Source: Rhizobium sp. TH135 (GTDB taxonomy: Bacteria > Pseudomonadota > Alphaproteobacteria > Rhizobiales > Rhizobiaceae). Taken from it: a stretch of 64,000 bases of DNA. The notes beneath the pieces were generated by a model. That model did no database searches and was not told where the DNA came from. It worked only from the letters and a program-made list of their open reading frames with translations. The stretch spans positions 806,001 to 870,000 of the forward strand of contig NZ_PKRP01000001.1 of the NCBI RefSeq assembly GCF_002855515.1, written 5' to 3'. This document shows, one piece after another, positions 43,874 to 53,804 of the stretch (positions are counted from its first letter, which is position 1; each line of letters starts with the position of its first letter). The position numbers and the translations under genes are program-made.

Positions 43874-44740
43874 ATGGATTTTCCCGAGCGCATCGAAGCC
43901 GGCATGCAGCGCAGCCTGCGCTACGCGACCGCCAACGGATGTCCGCCGATCCTGGCGAAAGCCCTGAAACATGCGGTATTTCCCGGAGGCGCACGCATCC
44001 GGCCCCGGCTCTGCCTTGCAGTCGCGGCCGCCTGCGGTGACCGCGAGCCGAATGCCGCCGACAGTGCTGCCGTGGCCATTGAGCTGCTGCATTGCGCGTC
44101 ACTGGTGCATGACGACATGCCATGCTTCGACAACGCGATGACAAGGCGTGGCTCGCCCAGCGTGCATGCCCAGTTTGGCGAGGAAATCGCTCTGCTCGTC
44201 GGGGATGGCCTGATCATCGCCGCCTTCGAGACGGTGGCACGGGAGACGCAGCAGTCCCCACTTCTGACCGCGCCCTTGATCGCAACCATCGCCAATGCGG
44301 TGGGCAGCCCTTATGGCCTCGTCGCCGGTCAGGCCTGGGAGAGCGAACCGGAAATCAACATCACCGCCTATCACCGTGCCAAGACGGCATCGCTCTTCAG
44401 CGGCGCCGTATCGACCGGCGCGATCGCCTCGGGCGGCAATCCACGCGAATGGCTGGTGCTGGCAGATGCACTCGGCGCCGCCTATCAGGTGGCAGACGAC
44501 CTCTATGATGCCGTCGGACAATCGGAGGCCGGCAAGCCAGCGGGTCAGGACAGCCGTAACGGCAAGCCCAATATCGTCGCCAGCATAGGCCTGGAGGCAG
44601 CACTCGCCCGCCTGAAGCGTCTGGTGGCAGAGGCGGTCGACAGCGTGCCGGACTGCCCGGGTGCCGATGCGTTCCGCTCGATGATCCGCAACGAAGCGAC
44701 CCGGCTGATGCCGAAGACGCTCGCAACCAGCGCTGCGTGA
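43874..44740 (+). CDS. crtE: Geranylgeranyl diphosphate synthase
   Basis: 288-residue trans-prenyltransferase supplying GGPP to carotenoids and to the bacteriochlorophyll tail. The first Asp-rich motif is LVHDDMPCFDN and the second AYQVADDLYDAVG, with GGARIRPRL and GLVAGQ around them. GGAGGTGAGCCTG before the ATG at 43874 fixes the start; the open frame back to 43061 is antisense to crtD. Followed after 4 bp by crtF. Confidence 0.94.
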   Translation: MDFPERIEAGMQRSLRYATANGCPPILAKALKHAVFPGGARIRPRLCLAVAAACGDREPNAADSAAVAIELLHCASLVHDDMPCFDNAMTRRGSPSVHAQFGEEIALLVGDGLIIAAFETVARETQQSPLLTAPLIATIANAVGSPYGLVAGQAWESEPEINITAYHRAKTASLFSGAVSTGAIASGGNPREWLVLADALGAAYQVADDLYDAVGQSEAGKPAGQDSRNGKPNIVASIGLEAALARLKRLVAEAVDSVPDCPGADAFRSMIRNEATRLMPKTLATSAA

Positions 44741-44744
44741 CGCC

Positions 44745-45941
44745 ATGGACACCGGCGGCGGAAGAGGCTTGAAGGCCAGCCCGCCGATCGGCAACGCCGT
44801 GGATAGCCCACGCCAGATGCCAGGTATTCTCCGGTCGCTATCGATCAGGATGCGGCTATGGCGAAACAGTCAGATCGGCTCACCCCGATTTCGTGCACTG
44901 GTCTCCCGACTGCCTCTTCTGCGGATGGTCGCGAACGCGAAGGCGAACCAGCTTTTCCGGCTGACAAGCGGTTTTGTACACACACAAATCCTGTCCGCCT
45001 GCGTGCAGCTCGGCCTCTTCGAGGCTCTCGACGGCAAGGCTCTTACCACCGTTCAGATGGCGACACGCTGCAACATGGCGCCAGATGCCATGCGGCGCTT
45101 GCTCGACCAGGCAAAACGGCTCGATCTTGTGATCAGCGCCGGGCCCGATCTGTGGATGCTCTCCGACGCCGGCACCGTCCTTGCCACCGATCGTGGGCTG
45201 CGCGAGATGATCAAGCACCACAATATGCTGTATCGGGATCTCACCGATGCCGCCGCCTTCTGGCGCGGCGATCTGCGCGACACCGAACTCCGCCGCTACT
45301 GGGCTTATGTCCGGGGGAGCAATCCCGCAGAGATCGACAACGAACTCGTCGCACCCTACTCGGCGCTGATGCGCGAAAGCCAGGCCATGCTGGCAGACTG
45401 CATCCTGGCGGCGCACGACTTCGGCCAATACCGATCGGTGCTCGACGTCGGTGGCGGTGAAGGGGCCTTTCTCGGCGCGCTCGGCGAACGTCATCCGCAG
45501 CTGAGGCTGGCGCTCTTCGATTTGCCCGCAGTCACCGACCTCGCCCTGCGTCATCTGCGCGAACGCGGCATACTTGAGCGCTGCACGCTGTCTCCCGGCG
45601 ATTTCACTTCGGATCCGCTACCTGGCGACCATGATTGCGTGACGCTGGTCCGCATTCTCTGCGACCACGACGATGATCGGGTCATCAAGATCCTGACCAA
45701 TCTCCACCGGCACCTTTCGCCTGGAACGCGCCTGGTCGTGGCGGAAGCTATGGCGGGAGACAGCGAAGGCGCGAATCTCGCGGCCATCTATTTCGGGACC
45801 TACTTCGCCGCCATGGGCTCCGGACGCTGCCGGTCGTCCGTGGAAATCAGCGCGCTCCTGGCCCGCTGCGGGTTCCGGAACGCCAAGGCGGTCACGACCG
45901 GAAATCCCCTGCTGGCAACGATTGTCATTGCACAACGGTGA
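44745..45941 (+). CDS. crtF: Demethylspheroidene / hydroxyneurosporene O-methyltransferase
   Basis: SAM-dependent methyltransferase of up to 398 residues that methylates the C1 hydroxyl made by CrtC. It has an N-terminal dimerisation winged helix (TQILSACVQLGLFEAL, then MAPDAMRRLLDQAKRL) and the SAM motif VLDVGGGEGAFLGAL. LCDHDDDRVIKIL marks the catalytic region. Homology begins near residue 25, so the ATG at 44817 is an alternative start; neither has a strong RBS. Presence of crtC, D and F without crtA suggests spirilloxanthin-series carotenoids. Confidence 0.92.
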   Translation: MDTGGGRGLKASPPIGNAVDSPRQMPGILRSLSIRMRLWRNSQIGSPRFRALVSRLPLLRMVANAKANQLFRLTSGFVHTQILSACVQLGLFEALDGKALTTVQMATRCNMAPDAMRRLLDQAKRLDLVISAGPDLWMLSDAGTVLATDRGLREMIKHHNMLYRDLTDAAAFWRGDLRDTELRRYWAYVRGSNPAEIDNELVAPYSALMRESQAMLADCILAAHDFGQYRSVLDVGGGEGAFLGALGERHPQLRLALFDLPAVTDLALRHLRERGILERCTLSPGDFTSDPLPGDHDCVTLVRILCDHDDDRVIKILTNLHRHLSPGTRLVVAEAMAGDSEGANLAAIYFGTYFAAMGSGRCRSSVEISALLARCGFRNAKAVTTGNPLLATIVIAQR

Positions 45942-45968
45942 ATGATCGGTGATCTCACTATCGCTTTG

Positions 45969-45986
45969 TGTAAATTTAGATTGACA
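45969..45986. promoter_or_regulatory. PpsR/CrtJ-type box upstream of bchC, overlapping a -35 TTGACA
   Basis: TGT (45969)-N12-ACA (45984) overlaps TTGACA (45981-45986); a TAATAT follows at 46003 after 16 bases. A bound repressor would block the -35. It controls bchCXYZ and possibly puf by read-through. Confidence 0.75.
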
Positions 45987-46054
45987 CTCAGAAGCGTAAT
46001 CTTAATATGACATTTGGGAGCAGAAGGCATCCCGTGTCCGGGGAGGGCGCGACA

Positions 46055-46993
46055 ATGCACAGCGCAGCCATCGTCTTCGAAAAACCAGGAACGCTCGCCG
46101 TCAGGCGATTGGCGCTGAATGCGCCCGAAGCGTTGGACGTGGTTGTGGAGTCCCGGTTCAGCGGCGTCTCCAGCGGGACTGAGAAGATGCTGTACGAAGG
46201 CACGATGCCCGCATTCCCCGGCATGCGTTATCCGCTGGTCCCAGGCTATGAAACTGTCGGCACCATCATCGAAGCCGGTGAAACATCGGGGCGCGCTGTC
46301 GGCGACCAGGTCTTCGTACCGGGCGCAAATTGCTATGCGGATGCCGCAGGACTTTTTGGCGCCAGCGCCGCACGGCTCGTCGTGCCGGGTGCCCGTACGG
46401 TCCGGACGAATTTTGAACAGGCTGAAGAAGCGGCACTTCTGGCACTCGCTGCAACGGCGCACCATGCCGTCTGTCGCTCGACACGCCCCGCATCACTCGT
46501 CATCGGCCACGGCGTCCTAGGACGTCTGATCGCCCGCATCATTGTCGCCACCGGACAGCCCGCACCGATCGTCTGGGAAACACGGGCAGCCCGCCGCACC
46601 GGTGCTAACGGCTACGTTGTTGCCGCGCCTGGGAGCGACAGCGATCAGCGCCACGACGTGATCATCGATGCAAGCGGCGACGCTGCAGTGATCGACAAGG
46701 CTATCGCGAAACTCAATCGCCGCGGCGAACTTGTCCTGGCAGGCTTTTACGGGAGCCGCATCGACTTTGCCTTCCCGGCCGCCTTCATGAAGGAAGCCTC
46801 GATCGCCATCGCCGCCGAATTCAACTCGACCGACGTCGAGGCGGTTCTCGCTCTGGTCGATGCTGGCAGCCTCTCGCTGGGCGGTCTCATCACCCATCAT
46901 TCTGCCCCGTCCGATGCGGCTTCGGCCTACCGGACTGCATTCAACGACCCCGACTGCCTGAAAATGATTATCGACTGGAGGAAAGCCGCATGA
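46055..46993 (+). CDS. bchC: Bacteriochlorophyllide a dehydrogenase
   Basis: 312-residue medium-chain dehydrogenase-like enzyme oxidising the 3-hydroxyethyl group of bacteriochlorophyllide. N-terminal segment FSGVSSGTEKMLYEG, then MRYPLVPGYETVG and VIGHGVLGRLIARII. The ATG at 46055 follows GGGGAGGG; an upstream ATG at 46007 is inside the leader. Overlaps bchX by four bases. Confidence 0.94.
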   Translation: MHSAAIVFEKPGTLAVRRLALNAPEALDVVVESRFSGVSSGTEKMLYEGTMPAFPGMRYPLVPGYETVGTIIEAGETSGRAVGDQVFVPGANCYADAAGLFGASAARLVVPGARTVRTNFEQAEEAALLALAATAHHAVCRSTRPASLVIGHGVLGRLIARIIVATGQPAPIVWETRAARRTGANGYVVAAPGSDSDQRHDVIIDASGDAAVIDKAIAKLNRRGELVLAGFYGSRIDFAFPAAFMKEASIAIAAEFNSTDVEAVLALVDAGSLSLGGLITHHSAPSDAASAYRTAFNDPDCLKMIIDWRKAA

Positions 46994-47997
46994 GCCTCGA
47001 CCTCGCACAGGACGGACTGGAGCGCCTGCAGGAAAACCTCCGCGAAGAAGCCGCCATCGAACCCGATGCCCCGGCCACCGGCAAAGTCACCAAGGACACG
47101 CAGATCATCGCGATCTACGGCAAGGGCGGCATCGGCAAGAGCTTCACGCTCGCCAATCTCTCCTACATGCTGGCCCAGCTCGGCAAGAAAGTCCTGCTGA
47201 TCGGCTGCGACCCCAAGAGCGACACCACCTCGCTGCTCTTCGGCGGCCGCGCCTGCCCGACCATCATCCAGACGGCCTCACGCCGCAAGGAAGCCGGCCA
47301 GGAAGTCTCGATCTCCGACGTCTGCTTCAAGCGTGACGGCGTCTTCGCCATGGAACTCGGCGGACCGGAAGTTGGTCGCGGCTGCGGTGGTCGCGGCATC
47401 ATCCACGGCTTCGAGACACTGGAAAAGCTCGGCTTCCATGAATGGGACTTCGACTTCATCCTGCTCGACTTCCTCGGCGACGTGGTCTGCGGCGGCTTCG
47501 GCCTGCCCATAGCCCGTGACATGTGCCAGAAGGTCGTCGTCGTCGGCTCGAACGATTTGCAATCGCTCTATGTCGCCAACAATGTCTGTTCGGCCGTGAA
47601 ATACTTCCGCAATCTCGGCGGCAATGTCGGCGTGGCCGGCCTCGTCATCAACAAGGACGATGGCACGGGTGAAGCCCAGGCCTTTGCGGACGCAGTTGGC
47701 ATCCCGGTGCTCGCCTCGATCCCGCAGGACGACGACATCCGCCGCAAGAGCGCCAACTACCAGATCATCGGCACGCATGAGAGCCATTGGGGACCGCTTT
47801 TCGAAGCGCTGTCCATCAACCTGGCCGAAGCGCCGCCGATCCTCCCCAAACCGCTCGATCAGGATGGCCTGCTCGGTCTCTTCGACGCCAGCGAAACGGG
47901 CGCCGATTACAAGCTCCAACCAGCCCTGCCGGAAGACATGTGCGCCACAGGCGCGCTGAAACGGCCGTCGCTGGAAGTCGTCTACGACAACGTGTGA
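46990..47997 (+). CDS. bchX: Chlorophyllide reductase iron protein BchX
   Basis: 335-residue NifH-like ATPase that donates electrons to BchYZ. P-loop YGKGGIGKSFT at about residues 43-53, cluster-ligand region ELGGPEVGRGCGGRGII, and [14 protein letters not shown] with the second Cys. Together with BchYZ it reduces ring B of chlorophyllide, which identifies the pigment as bacteriochlorophyll a (or b). Confidence 0.96.
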   Translation: MSLDLAQDGLERLQENLREEAAIEPDAPATGKVTKDTQIIAIYGKGGIGKSFTLANLSYMLAQLGKKVLLIGCDPKSDTTSLLFGGRACPTIIQTASRRKEAGQEVSISDVCFKRDGVFAMELGGPEVGRGCGGRGIIHGFETLEKLGFHEWDFDFILLDFLGDVVCGGFGLPIARDMCQKVVVVGSNDLQSLYVANNVCSAVKYFRNLGGNVGVAGLVINKDDGTGEAQAFADAVGIPVLASIPQDDDIRRKSANYQIIGTHESHWGPLFEALSINLAEAPPILPKPLDQDGLLGLFDASETGADYKLQPALPEDMCATGALKRPSLEVVYDNV

Positions 47998-48012
47998 GAT
48001 CAGGTGACCATT

Positions 48013-49596
48013 ATGGATGACCTTCGCAAGGAAATCGAGCCGGACGACGCCAACGGGATCTCTCCCGTCGGCAACGATGCCGCCGTCCTTGCAGACGGCA
48101 TGACGGGTGAGCCATCCGGCATCGGCTGCCATGGCGGCGTGGAACTTTCCAAAGCGGCTGCCCGTGCGGCCGGTCAGGGCGAGTTGGTGGATCGCTTCGA
48201 AGCCGACTACCCGAAGGGTCCACACGATCAGCCGCAATCCATGTGCCCGGCCTTCGGCTCTCTGCGCGTCGGCCTTCGCATGCGCCGCGTCGGCACGATC
48301 CTCTCGGGTTCTGCCTGCTGCGTCTACGGCCTGACCTTTACCTCGCATTTCTACGGCGCCAAGCGCTCCGTCGGCTATGTGCCTTTCAGCTCGGAGACCC
48401 TGGTCACCGGCAAGCTCTATGAGGACATCGTCGAGGCCGTGCACCAAATGGCGGATCCGGCCAAGTTCGATGCCGTCGTCGTCACCAATCTCTGCGTCCC
48501 CTCGGCCTCTGGCGTCCCGCTCCGCATGCTGCCGCGCGAAATCGATGGTGTGCGCATCGTCGGCATCGACGTCCCCGGCTTCGGCGTTCCGACCCATGCG
48601 GAAGCGAAAGACGTTCTTTCAGGCGCGATGCTCGCCTATGCCCGCCAGGAAATCGGCGAAGGCCCGGTCCAGCGCCCGCGCGGCGGGCTGAAAGACAGAC
48701 CCACCGTCACCCTGCTCGGCGAAATGTTCCCGGTCGATCCCGTCGTCATCGGCGGCATGCTGGAGCCGATGGGCCTGGCCGCTGGCCCGACCGTTCCCAT
48801 CCGCGAATGGCGCGAGCTCTATTCCGCTCTCGACTGCGCCGCTGTGGCCGCAATCCATCCCTTCTACACGGCGAGCATCCGCGAATTCCAGGCGGCCGGC
48901 CGCCCGATCGTCGGCTCGGCACCTGTCGGCGTCGACGGCACCGATGCCTGGCTGAAGGCGATAGGCGACAGCTGCAACGTTCCAGAGGCGAAGACCAATA
49001 TCAGCCGCAACGCGATGCGCGGCGCGATCAAGGCGGCCCTTGCCGAACACAGGATCAACGGTCGCATCACGCTCTCCGGCTATGAAGGCTCCGAACTCTT
49101 GGTTGCCCGACTGCTCGTGGAACTTGGCGCCGACCTCCGCTATGTCGGGACAGCCTGTCCGAAGACCCCCTACAACAGCGAGGATGCCGAGTGGCTTTCC
49201 GCGCATGGTGTGGAGCTGCGCTTCCGCGCCTCGCTGGAGCAGGACCTCGCCGCCTTCCATGAATTCAAGCCGGACCTCGCCATCGGCACGACCCCCGTCG
49301 TGCAGAAGGCGAAGGAGGCAGCGACCCCTGCCCTCTACTTCACCAACCTGATTTCCGCCCGCCCGCTCATGGGTCCGGCCGGCGTTGCCTCGCTGCCAGC
49401 GGTCATCAATGCCGCCATCGGCAACAAGGACCGCTTCCTCGCCATGAACGCCTTCTTCGAGGGCGTCGGCAAAGGTGAGGGTGCCGGCATCTGGGAAAAC
49501 GTGCCCGAAGACCGCAGCGCCTATCGCAAAAAGTTCGCCGCCAAGGTCAAGCAGTCCCGCAACGCCGTCGACAATGGGGAGAGCGTCGGATGTTGA
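48013..49596 (+). CDS. bchY: Chlorophyllide reductase subunit Y
   Basis: NifD-like catalytic subunit of about 527 residues. Conserved segments are [32 protein letters not shown] (cluster Cys) and [24 protein letters not shown] at 48004 is also in frame; the ATG at 48013 has AGGTG upstream at good spacing. Overlaps bchZ by seven bases. Confidence 0.95.
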   Translation: MDDLRKEIEPDDANGISPVGNDAAVLADGMTGEPSGIGCHGGVELSKAAARAAGQGELVDRFEADYPKGPHDQPQSMCPAFGSLRVGLRMRRVGTILSGSACCVYGLTFTSHFYGAKRSVGYVPFSSETLVTGKLYEDIVEAVHQMADPAKFDAVVVTNLCVPSASGVPLRMLPREIDGVRIVGIDVPGFGVPTHAEAKDVLSGAMLAYARQEIGEGPVQRPRGGLKDRPTVTLLGEMFPVDPVVIGGMLEPMGLAAGPTVPIREWRELYSALDCAAVAAIHPFYTASIREFQAAGRPIVGSAPVGVDGTDAWLKAIGDSCNVPEAKTNISRNAMRGAIKAALAEHRINGRITLSGYEGSELLVARLLVELGADLRYVGTACPKTPYNSEDAEWLSAHGVELRFRASLEQDLAAFHEFKPDLAIGTTPVVQKAKEAATPALYFTNLISARPLMGPAGVASLPAVINAAIGNKDRFLAMNAFFEGVGKGEGAGIWENVPEDRSAYRKKFAAKVKQSRNAVDNGESVGC

Positions 49597-51041
49597 TCCT
49601 CGACCACGACAGAGCTGGCGGTTACTGGGGCAGCGTCTATGCCTTCACCGCGATCAAGGGCCTGCAGGTGATTATCGACGGCCCTGTTGGCTGCGAGAAC
49701 CTGCCCGTCACCTCCGTCCTTCACTATACGGACGCCCTGCCACCGCATGAGCTGCCGATCGTCGTATCCGGCCTGTCGGAAGACGAGCTTGGTCAGCACG
49801 GCACTGAAGGGGCCATGAAGCGGGCGCGTCTCGCGCTCGACCCCGACCTGCCAGCTGTCGTCGTTACCGGCTCGATCGCCGAAATGATCGGTGGCGGCGT
49901 GACCCCTGAAGGCTCCAACATCGTCCGCTTCCTGCCGCGCACCATCGACGAAGACCAGTGGCAGAGCGCCGACCGCGCGCTGAAATGGCTCTGGACCGAA
50001 TTCGGCCCGAAGGGTGGCAAGGTGCCGGCTCCGCGCCGGCGCCCGGACGGCGCCAAGCCCCGCGTCAACATCATCGGCCCAATCTACGGCACCTACAACA
50101 TGCCATCGGATCTCGCCGAGATCCGCCGCCTCGTCGAGGGGATGGGTGCAGAGATCAACATGGTCTTCCCGCTGGGCAGCCACCTCGAAGACGTGCGCAA
50201 GCTTGCCGATGCCGATGCCAATATCTGCCTCTACCGCGAGTTCGGCCGTCTGCTCTGCGAGACGCTCGACCGCCCTTATCTGCAGGCCCCGATCGGCATT
50301 CATTCGACGACGGCCTTCTTGCGCGAACTCGGCGACATGCTCGGGCTCGACCCCGAACCCTTCATTCTGAAGGAAAAGCACACGACGTTGAAGCCGCTCT
50401 GGGATCTCTGGCGCTCCGTCACCCAGGACTTTTTCGCCACCGCAAGCTTCGCGATCGTCGCAAACGAGACCTATGTGCGCGGCATCCGGAATTTCCTCGA
50501 GGAGGAAATGGGCCTGCCCTGCAACTTCGCGATCCCCCGCAAGGCCGGATCGAAGACCGACAACATCGAGGTCGCGGAGCTGACAGCCAAGAAGCCGCCG
50601 ATGATCATGTTCGGCTCGTTCAACGAGCGCATGTACATGGCCGAGCGCGGTGCCCGCGGCAAGTTCGTGCAGCTCTCCTATCCCGGCGCCATCGTTCGTC
50701 GCCATCCCGGTACGCCTGTCATGGGCTATTCGGGCGCGGCCTGGCTGATCCAGGAAGTCTGCAACGCGCTCTTCGACATGCTGTTCGACATCCTGCCGCG
50801 CGCCGGAGAACTCGACGCGATCGAAGCGACAACAGCCCGTCCGCGCAGCGAGATGGCCTGGCAGTCCGATGCCCAGGCATCGCTCGAAACATTCATCGGC
50901 AACGAGCCTGTGCTCGTGCGCATCTCGGCCGCCAAGCGGCTGAGGGAAGCGGCGGAGCGTGAGGCGCGCCGGGCCGAAGACCACGAAGTGACCCGCCATC
51001 ATGTCGAGACGGCCGCCCGCCTTGAGGGAGCCTATGCATGA
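49590..51041 (+). CDS. bchZ: Chlorophyllide reductase subunit Z
   Basis: 483-residue NifK-like partner of BchY. N-terminal [20 protein letters not shown], the cluster ligand region [18 protein letters not shown], and [16 protein letters not shown]. Its end is followed closely by pufQ, the standard bchZ-pufQ junction of purple bacteria, which gives read-through into puf. Confidence 0.95.
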   Translation: MLILDHDRAGGYWGSVYAFTAIKGLQVIIDGPVGCENLPVTSVLHYTDALPPHELPIVVSGLSEDELGQHGTEGAMKRARLALDPDLPAVVVTGSIAEMIGGGVTPEGSNIVRFLPRTIDEDQWQSADRALKWLWTEFGPKGGKVPAPRRRPDGAKPRVNIIGPIYGTYNMPSDLAEIRRLVEGMGAEINMVFPLGSHLEDVRKLADADANICLYREFGRLLCETLDRPYLQAPIGIHSTTAFLRELGDMLGLDPEPFILKEKHTTLKPLWDLWRSVTQDFFATASFAIVANETYVRGIRNFLEEEMGLPCNFAIPRKAGSKTDNIEVAELTAKKPPMIMFGSFNERMYMAERGARGKFVQLSYPGAIVRRHPGTPVMGYSGAAWLIQEVCNALFDMLFDILPRAGELDAIEATTARPRSEMAWQSDAQASLETFIGNEPVLVRISAAKRLREAAEREARRAEDHEVTRHHVETAARLEGAYA

Positions 51042-51085
51042 GCGAGGGAACGACACCCATCAACGGGACAACTGGAGGTGAAGCC

Positions 51086-51319
51086 ATGATCACTGCAACC
51101 CGATCCGATCAGGACCTGCGTCGACATCGCGACCGCCAGTCCGAGCGCCAGAACATGCGGCGTCTCTACCTGCTCCTTTATCCGCTGTGCCTGTGCGCCG
51201 CCTTGACGTCGAGGCTTGCCGGGCATGCCGAGGACGCGGCCGAGCGCCCCGACCAATCGATTTTCGCCGAGGCTCGCTCCTCGGCCTACGCAGCTGCCGG
51301 TTACGCCTTCCACGCGTGA
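51086..51319 (+). CDS. pufQ: PufQ-like protein
   Basis: 77 residues, the usual PufQ length, with a single hydrophobic segment (RRLYLLLYPLCLCAALTSRL) after a basic N-terminus. PufQ affects bacteriochlorophyll flux and LH assembly. The ATG at 51086 has GGAGGTG seven bases before it; an in-frame ATG at 51038 overlaps bchZ. Identified mainly by position between bchZ and pufB, since PufQ is poorly conserved. Confidence 0.8.
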   Translation: MITATRSDQDLRRHRDRQSERQNMRRLYLLLYPLCLCAALTSRLAGHAEDAAERPDQSIFAEARSSAYAAAGYAFHA

Positions 51320-51330
51320 CCCGATCCGTT

Positions 51331-51353
51331 TGCCGGTGTTCTCGACACTGGCA
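51331..51353 (+). other. Hairpin between pufQ and pufB (first)
   Basis: TGCCGGTGT / ACACTGGCA 9-bp stem (one G-T pair), 5-base loop, 12 bases after pufQ. Probably an RNA processing or stability element. Confidence 0.6.
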
Positions 51354-51360
51354 GAAACCC

Positions 51361-51409
51361 GGCAGGTTCATTGAGACCCTGCCGAAACCCCGCCGCGGGG
51401 GCGCCGCGG
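51361..51409 (+). other. Two further hairpins before pufB
   Basis: GGCAGG / CCTGCC (51361-51383), then CCGCGG / CCGCGG with a 5-base loop (51393-51409). With the preceding hairpin they form a structured leader 5' of the light-harvesting genes, as expected where puf mRNA is cleaved. Confidence 0.55.
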
Positions 51410-51434
51410 TGTTCGAGACTAGGAGGTGAATTTG

Positions 51435-51656
51435 ATGGCTGAAACATCAAATGTTTCGCTTTCGGGTCTGACCGAAAGCGAAGCGCGCGAGGTCCATGGA
51501 TTCTTCATCCAAGGCTTCATGATATTCACGGCGATTGCCATCGTCGCGCATATCTTGGTCTGGATGTGGCGTCCCTGGATCCCGGGTCCGGAAGGTTACA
51601 GCTCTCTCGAGGGCATTAACCAGACGGCTCTCACGCTTCTGCCGATGTTGACCTGA
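51435..51656 (+). CDS. pufB: Light-harvesting 1 beta chain
   Basis: 73-residue antenna polypeptide. N-terminal [20 protein letters not shown], one membrane helix ([17 protein letters not shown]) with the bacteriochlorophyll-ligating His in VAHILVW, then WRPWIPG. The C-terminus ([19 protein letters not shown]) is longer than in many LH1 beta chains. AGGAGGTG six bases before the ATG at 51435 is a very strong RBS. Confidence 0.95.
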   Translation: MAETSNVSLSGLTESEAREVHGFFIQGFMIFTAIAIVAHILVWMWRPWIPGPEGYSSLEGINQTALTLLPMLT

Positions 51657-51668
51657 GGAGGACGCGAT

Positions 51669-51866
51669 ATGTGGAGAGTCTGGCTTATGTTCGACCCGCG
51701 CAAAGCGCTGGTTGCACTGTCTGTATTCCTGTTCACGCTTGCGATCCTGATCCACTTCATCCTGCTGAGCACGGAACGCTTCAACTGGCTGGAGGGCAAG
51801 CCCCTCACGACCAGTTCCCTGGAGCATTCCCTCTCTGAAGGCGTGGATCTCCGGCTCATTGGCTGA
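51669..51866 (+). CDS. pufA: Light-harvesting 1 alpha chain
   Basis: 65 residues: [20 protein letters not shown], one membrane helix with the ligand His in [12 protein letters not shown], then [22 protein letters not shown] before the ATG. Pairs with PufB around the reaction centre. Confidence 0.96.
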   Translation: MWRVWLMFDPRKALVALSVFLFTLAILIHFILLSTERFNWLEGKPLTTSSLEHSLSEGVDLRLIG

Positions 51867-51877
51867 AGAACCAAGAC

Positions 51878-51911
51878 GGCAGCGGGCGGCACCTCGGTCT
51901 CGCCCGCCGCC
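51878..51911 (+). other. Intercistronic hairpin between pufA and pufL
   Basis: GGC-A-GCGGGCG ... CGCCCGC-C-GCC, a 10-bp GC-rich stem with small bulges, 11 bases after pufA. In Rhodobacter a hairpin here protects pufBA mRNA and gives antenna excess over reaction centre; the same role is inferred. Confidence 0.7.
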
Positions 51912-51965
51912 AAACGGCATGACCCGACAACGCCGCCTGGCTGATCACCTCTGGAGGAAACGAAC

Positions 51966-52811
51966 ATGGCGCTGCTGAGTTTTGAACGCAAATATCGCGT
52001 ACGAGGCGGGACGCTGCTCGGAGGCGATCTCTTCGATTTCTGGGTAGGCCCGTTTTATGTGGGCTTCTTCGGCGTCACGACGGCCTTCTTTGCCACACTC
52101 GGGACGGCACTCTTGATCTATGGCGCGGCCCTTGGCCCGACATGGAACATCTGGCAAATCTCGATTGCACCACCGGACCTGTCCTACGGCCTGGCACTTG
52201 CGCCGCTGAAGGAAGGCGGCCTCTGGCAGATCGTCACCGTCTGCGCGCTCGGTGCCTTCATATCCTGGGCACTGCGCGAAGTGGAAATCTGCCGCAAGCT
52301 CGGCATGGGTTACCACGTACCCTTCGCATTCTCTTTCGCGATCTTCGCCTACGCGACGCTCGTCGTCTTCCGTCCGCTGCTGCTCGGCGCCTGGGGTCAT
52401 GGCTTTCCCTACGGCATCTTCAGCCATCTGGATTGGGTGTCGAACGTCGGCTACCAGTACCTGCATTTCCACTATAATCCGGCGCATATGATCGCGGTGA
52501 CCTTCTTCTTCACCACGACGCTAGCGCTCTCCCTGCATGGCGGCCTTATCCTGTCGGCTGCCAATCCAGGTGCATCGATCACCGAAGCCGGCAAGCAGGC
52601 CGAGGTGAAGACGCCGGAATACGAAGACACATTCTTCCGCGACATCATTGGCTACTCGATCGGAACGCTGGGCATCCACCGCCTCGGCCTGATCCTGGCG
52701 CTCAACGCGGGCTTCTGGAGCGCCGTCTGCATCGTCATCAGCGGACCGTTCTGGAACCAAGGCTGGCCGCAATGGTGGAACTGGTGGCTGACGCTGCCGA
52801 TCTGGAACTGA
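51966..52811 (+). CDS. pufL: Photosynthetic reaction centre L subunit
   Basis: 281-residue, five-helix type 2 reaction-centre subunit. [20 protein letters not shown] is the typical start; [20 protein letters not shown] contains the special-pair His, and [17 protein letters not shown] contains an iron-site His. TGGAGGAAACGAAC before ATG. 13 bp before pufM. Confidence 0.97.
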   Translation: MALLSFERKYRVRGGTLLGGDLFDFWVGPFYVGFFGVTTAFFATLGTALLIYGAALGPTWNIWQISIAPPDLSYGLALAPLKEGGLWQIVTVCALGAFISWALREVEICRKLGMGYHVPFAFSFAIFAYATLVVFRPLLLGAWGHGFPYGIFSHLDWVSNVGYQYLHFHYNPAHMIAVTFFFTTTLALSLHGGLILSAANPGASITEAGKQAEVKTPEYEDTFFRDIIGYSIGTLGIHRLGLILALNAGFWSAVCIVISGPFWNQGWPQWWNWWLTLPIWN

Positions 52812-52824
52812 GGGGGACCGGACC

Positions 52825-53793
52825 ATGTTCTTATTAGCGCAGTATCAAAACATCATTACGCCGATCCAGGTCAGCGGTCCGCTGGAAGAGGGCATGCCCC
52901 TTCCCGCCGGCGACAGCCCGCGCGCAGGCAAGCCAATGCTGGTGCAGCTGTTCGGCATGATCGGCAACGCCCAGATCGGACCGATCTATCTCGGCTATCT
53001 CGGCACGCTCTCGCTGGTCTTCGGCTTCATCGCCTTCGAGATCATCGGCCTCAACATGCTGGCCTCGGTCGGCTGGGACCCCATCCAGTTCGTTCGCCAG
53101 CTCTTCTGGCTGGGGCTTGAACCACCACCGGCAAAGTATGGCCTCAAGGTCCTGCCGCCACTGGCGGAAGGTGGCTGGTGGCTGATTGCCGGCTTCTTCC
53201 TGACGACATCGATCCTTCTGTGGTGGGTGCGCGTTTATCGCCGGGCACGCCAGCTGGAAATGGGCACGCATGTCGCCTGGGCTTTCGCCGCCGCGATCTG
53301 GCTCTTCCTCGTGCTCGGCTTCATCCGTCCGCTCCTGATGGGCAATTTCTCGGAAGCCGTGCCCTTCGGCATCTTCCCGCATCTCGACTGGACGGCCGCT
53401 TTCTCGATCCGTTACGGCAATCTCTACTACAATCCGTTCCACTGCCTCTCGATCGTCTTCCTCTATGGCTCGGTCCTGCTGTTCGCCATGCATGGCGCAA
53501 CGATCCTCGCCGTCGGCAAATACGGCGGTGAACGCGAGCTCGAGCAGATCACCGATCGCGGCACGGCCTCCGAACGCGCAGCCCTCTTCTGGAGATGGAC
53601 CATGGGCTTCAACGCCACCATGGAATCCGTCCACCGCTGGGCCTGGTGGTTTGCCATTCTGACCCCGATTACCGGCGGCATCGGCATCCTGCTGACAGGC
53701 ACGGTTGTCGACAACTGGTACCTCTGGGGCATCAACCACGGGATCGTGTCCCCGCTGCCGGGCTATCCCGGCGTCGTTGACCCGGCGCTTTGA
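52825..53793 (+). CDS. pufM: Photosynthetic reaction centre M subunit
   Basis: 322-residue partner of Puf[26 protein letters not shown] (part) holds the special-pair His, and AMHGATIL and [12 protein letters not shown] hold iron ligands. [10 protein letters not shown] is the M-type loop. Ends typically for reaction centres with a bound tetrahaem cytochrome (pufC follows after 11 bp). Confidence 0.97.
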   Translation: MFLLAQYQNIITPIQVSGPLEEGMPLPAGDSPRAGKPMLVQLFGMIGNAQIGPIYLGYLGTLSLVFGFIAFEIIGLNMLASVGWDPIQFVRQLFWLGLEPPPAKYGLKVLPPLAEGGWWLIAGFFLTTSILLWWVRVYRRARQLEMGTHVAWAFAAAIWLFLVLGFIRPLLMGNFSEAVPFGIFPHLDWTAAFSIRYGNLYYNPFHCLSIVFLYGSVLLFAMHGATILAVGKYGGERELEQITDRGTASERAALFWRWTMGFNATMESVHRWAWWFAILTPITGGIGILLTGTVVDNWYLWGINHGIVSPLPGYPGVVDPAL

Positions 53794-53804
53794 GGAGAAC
53801 GACG

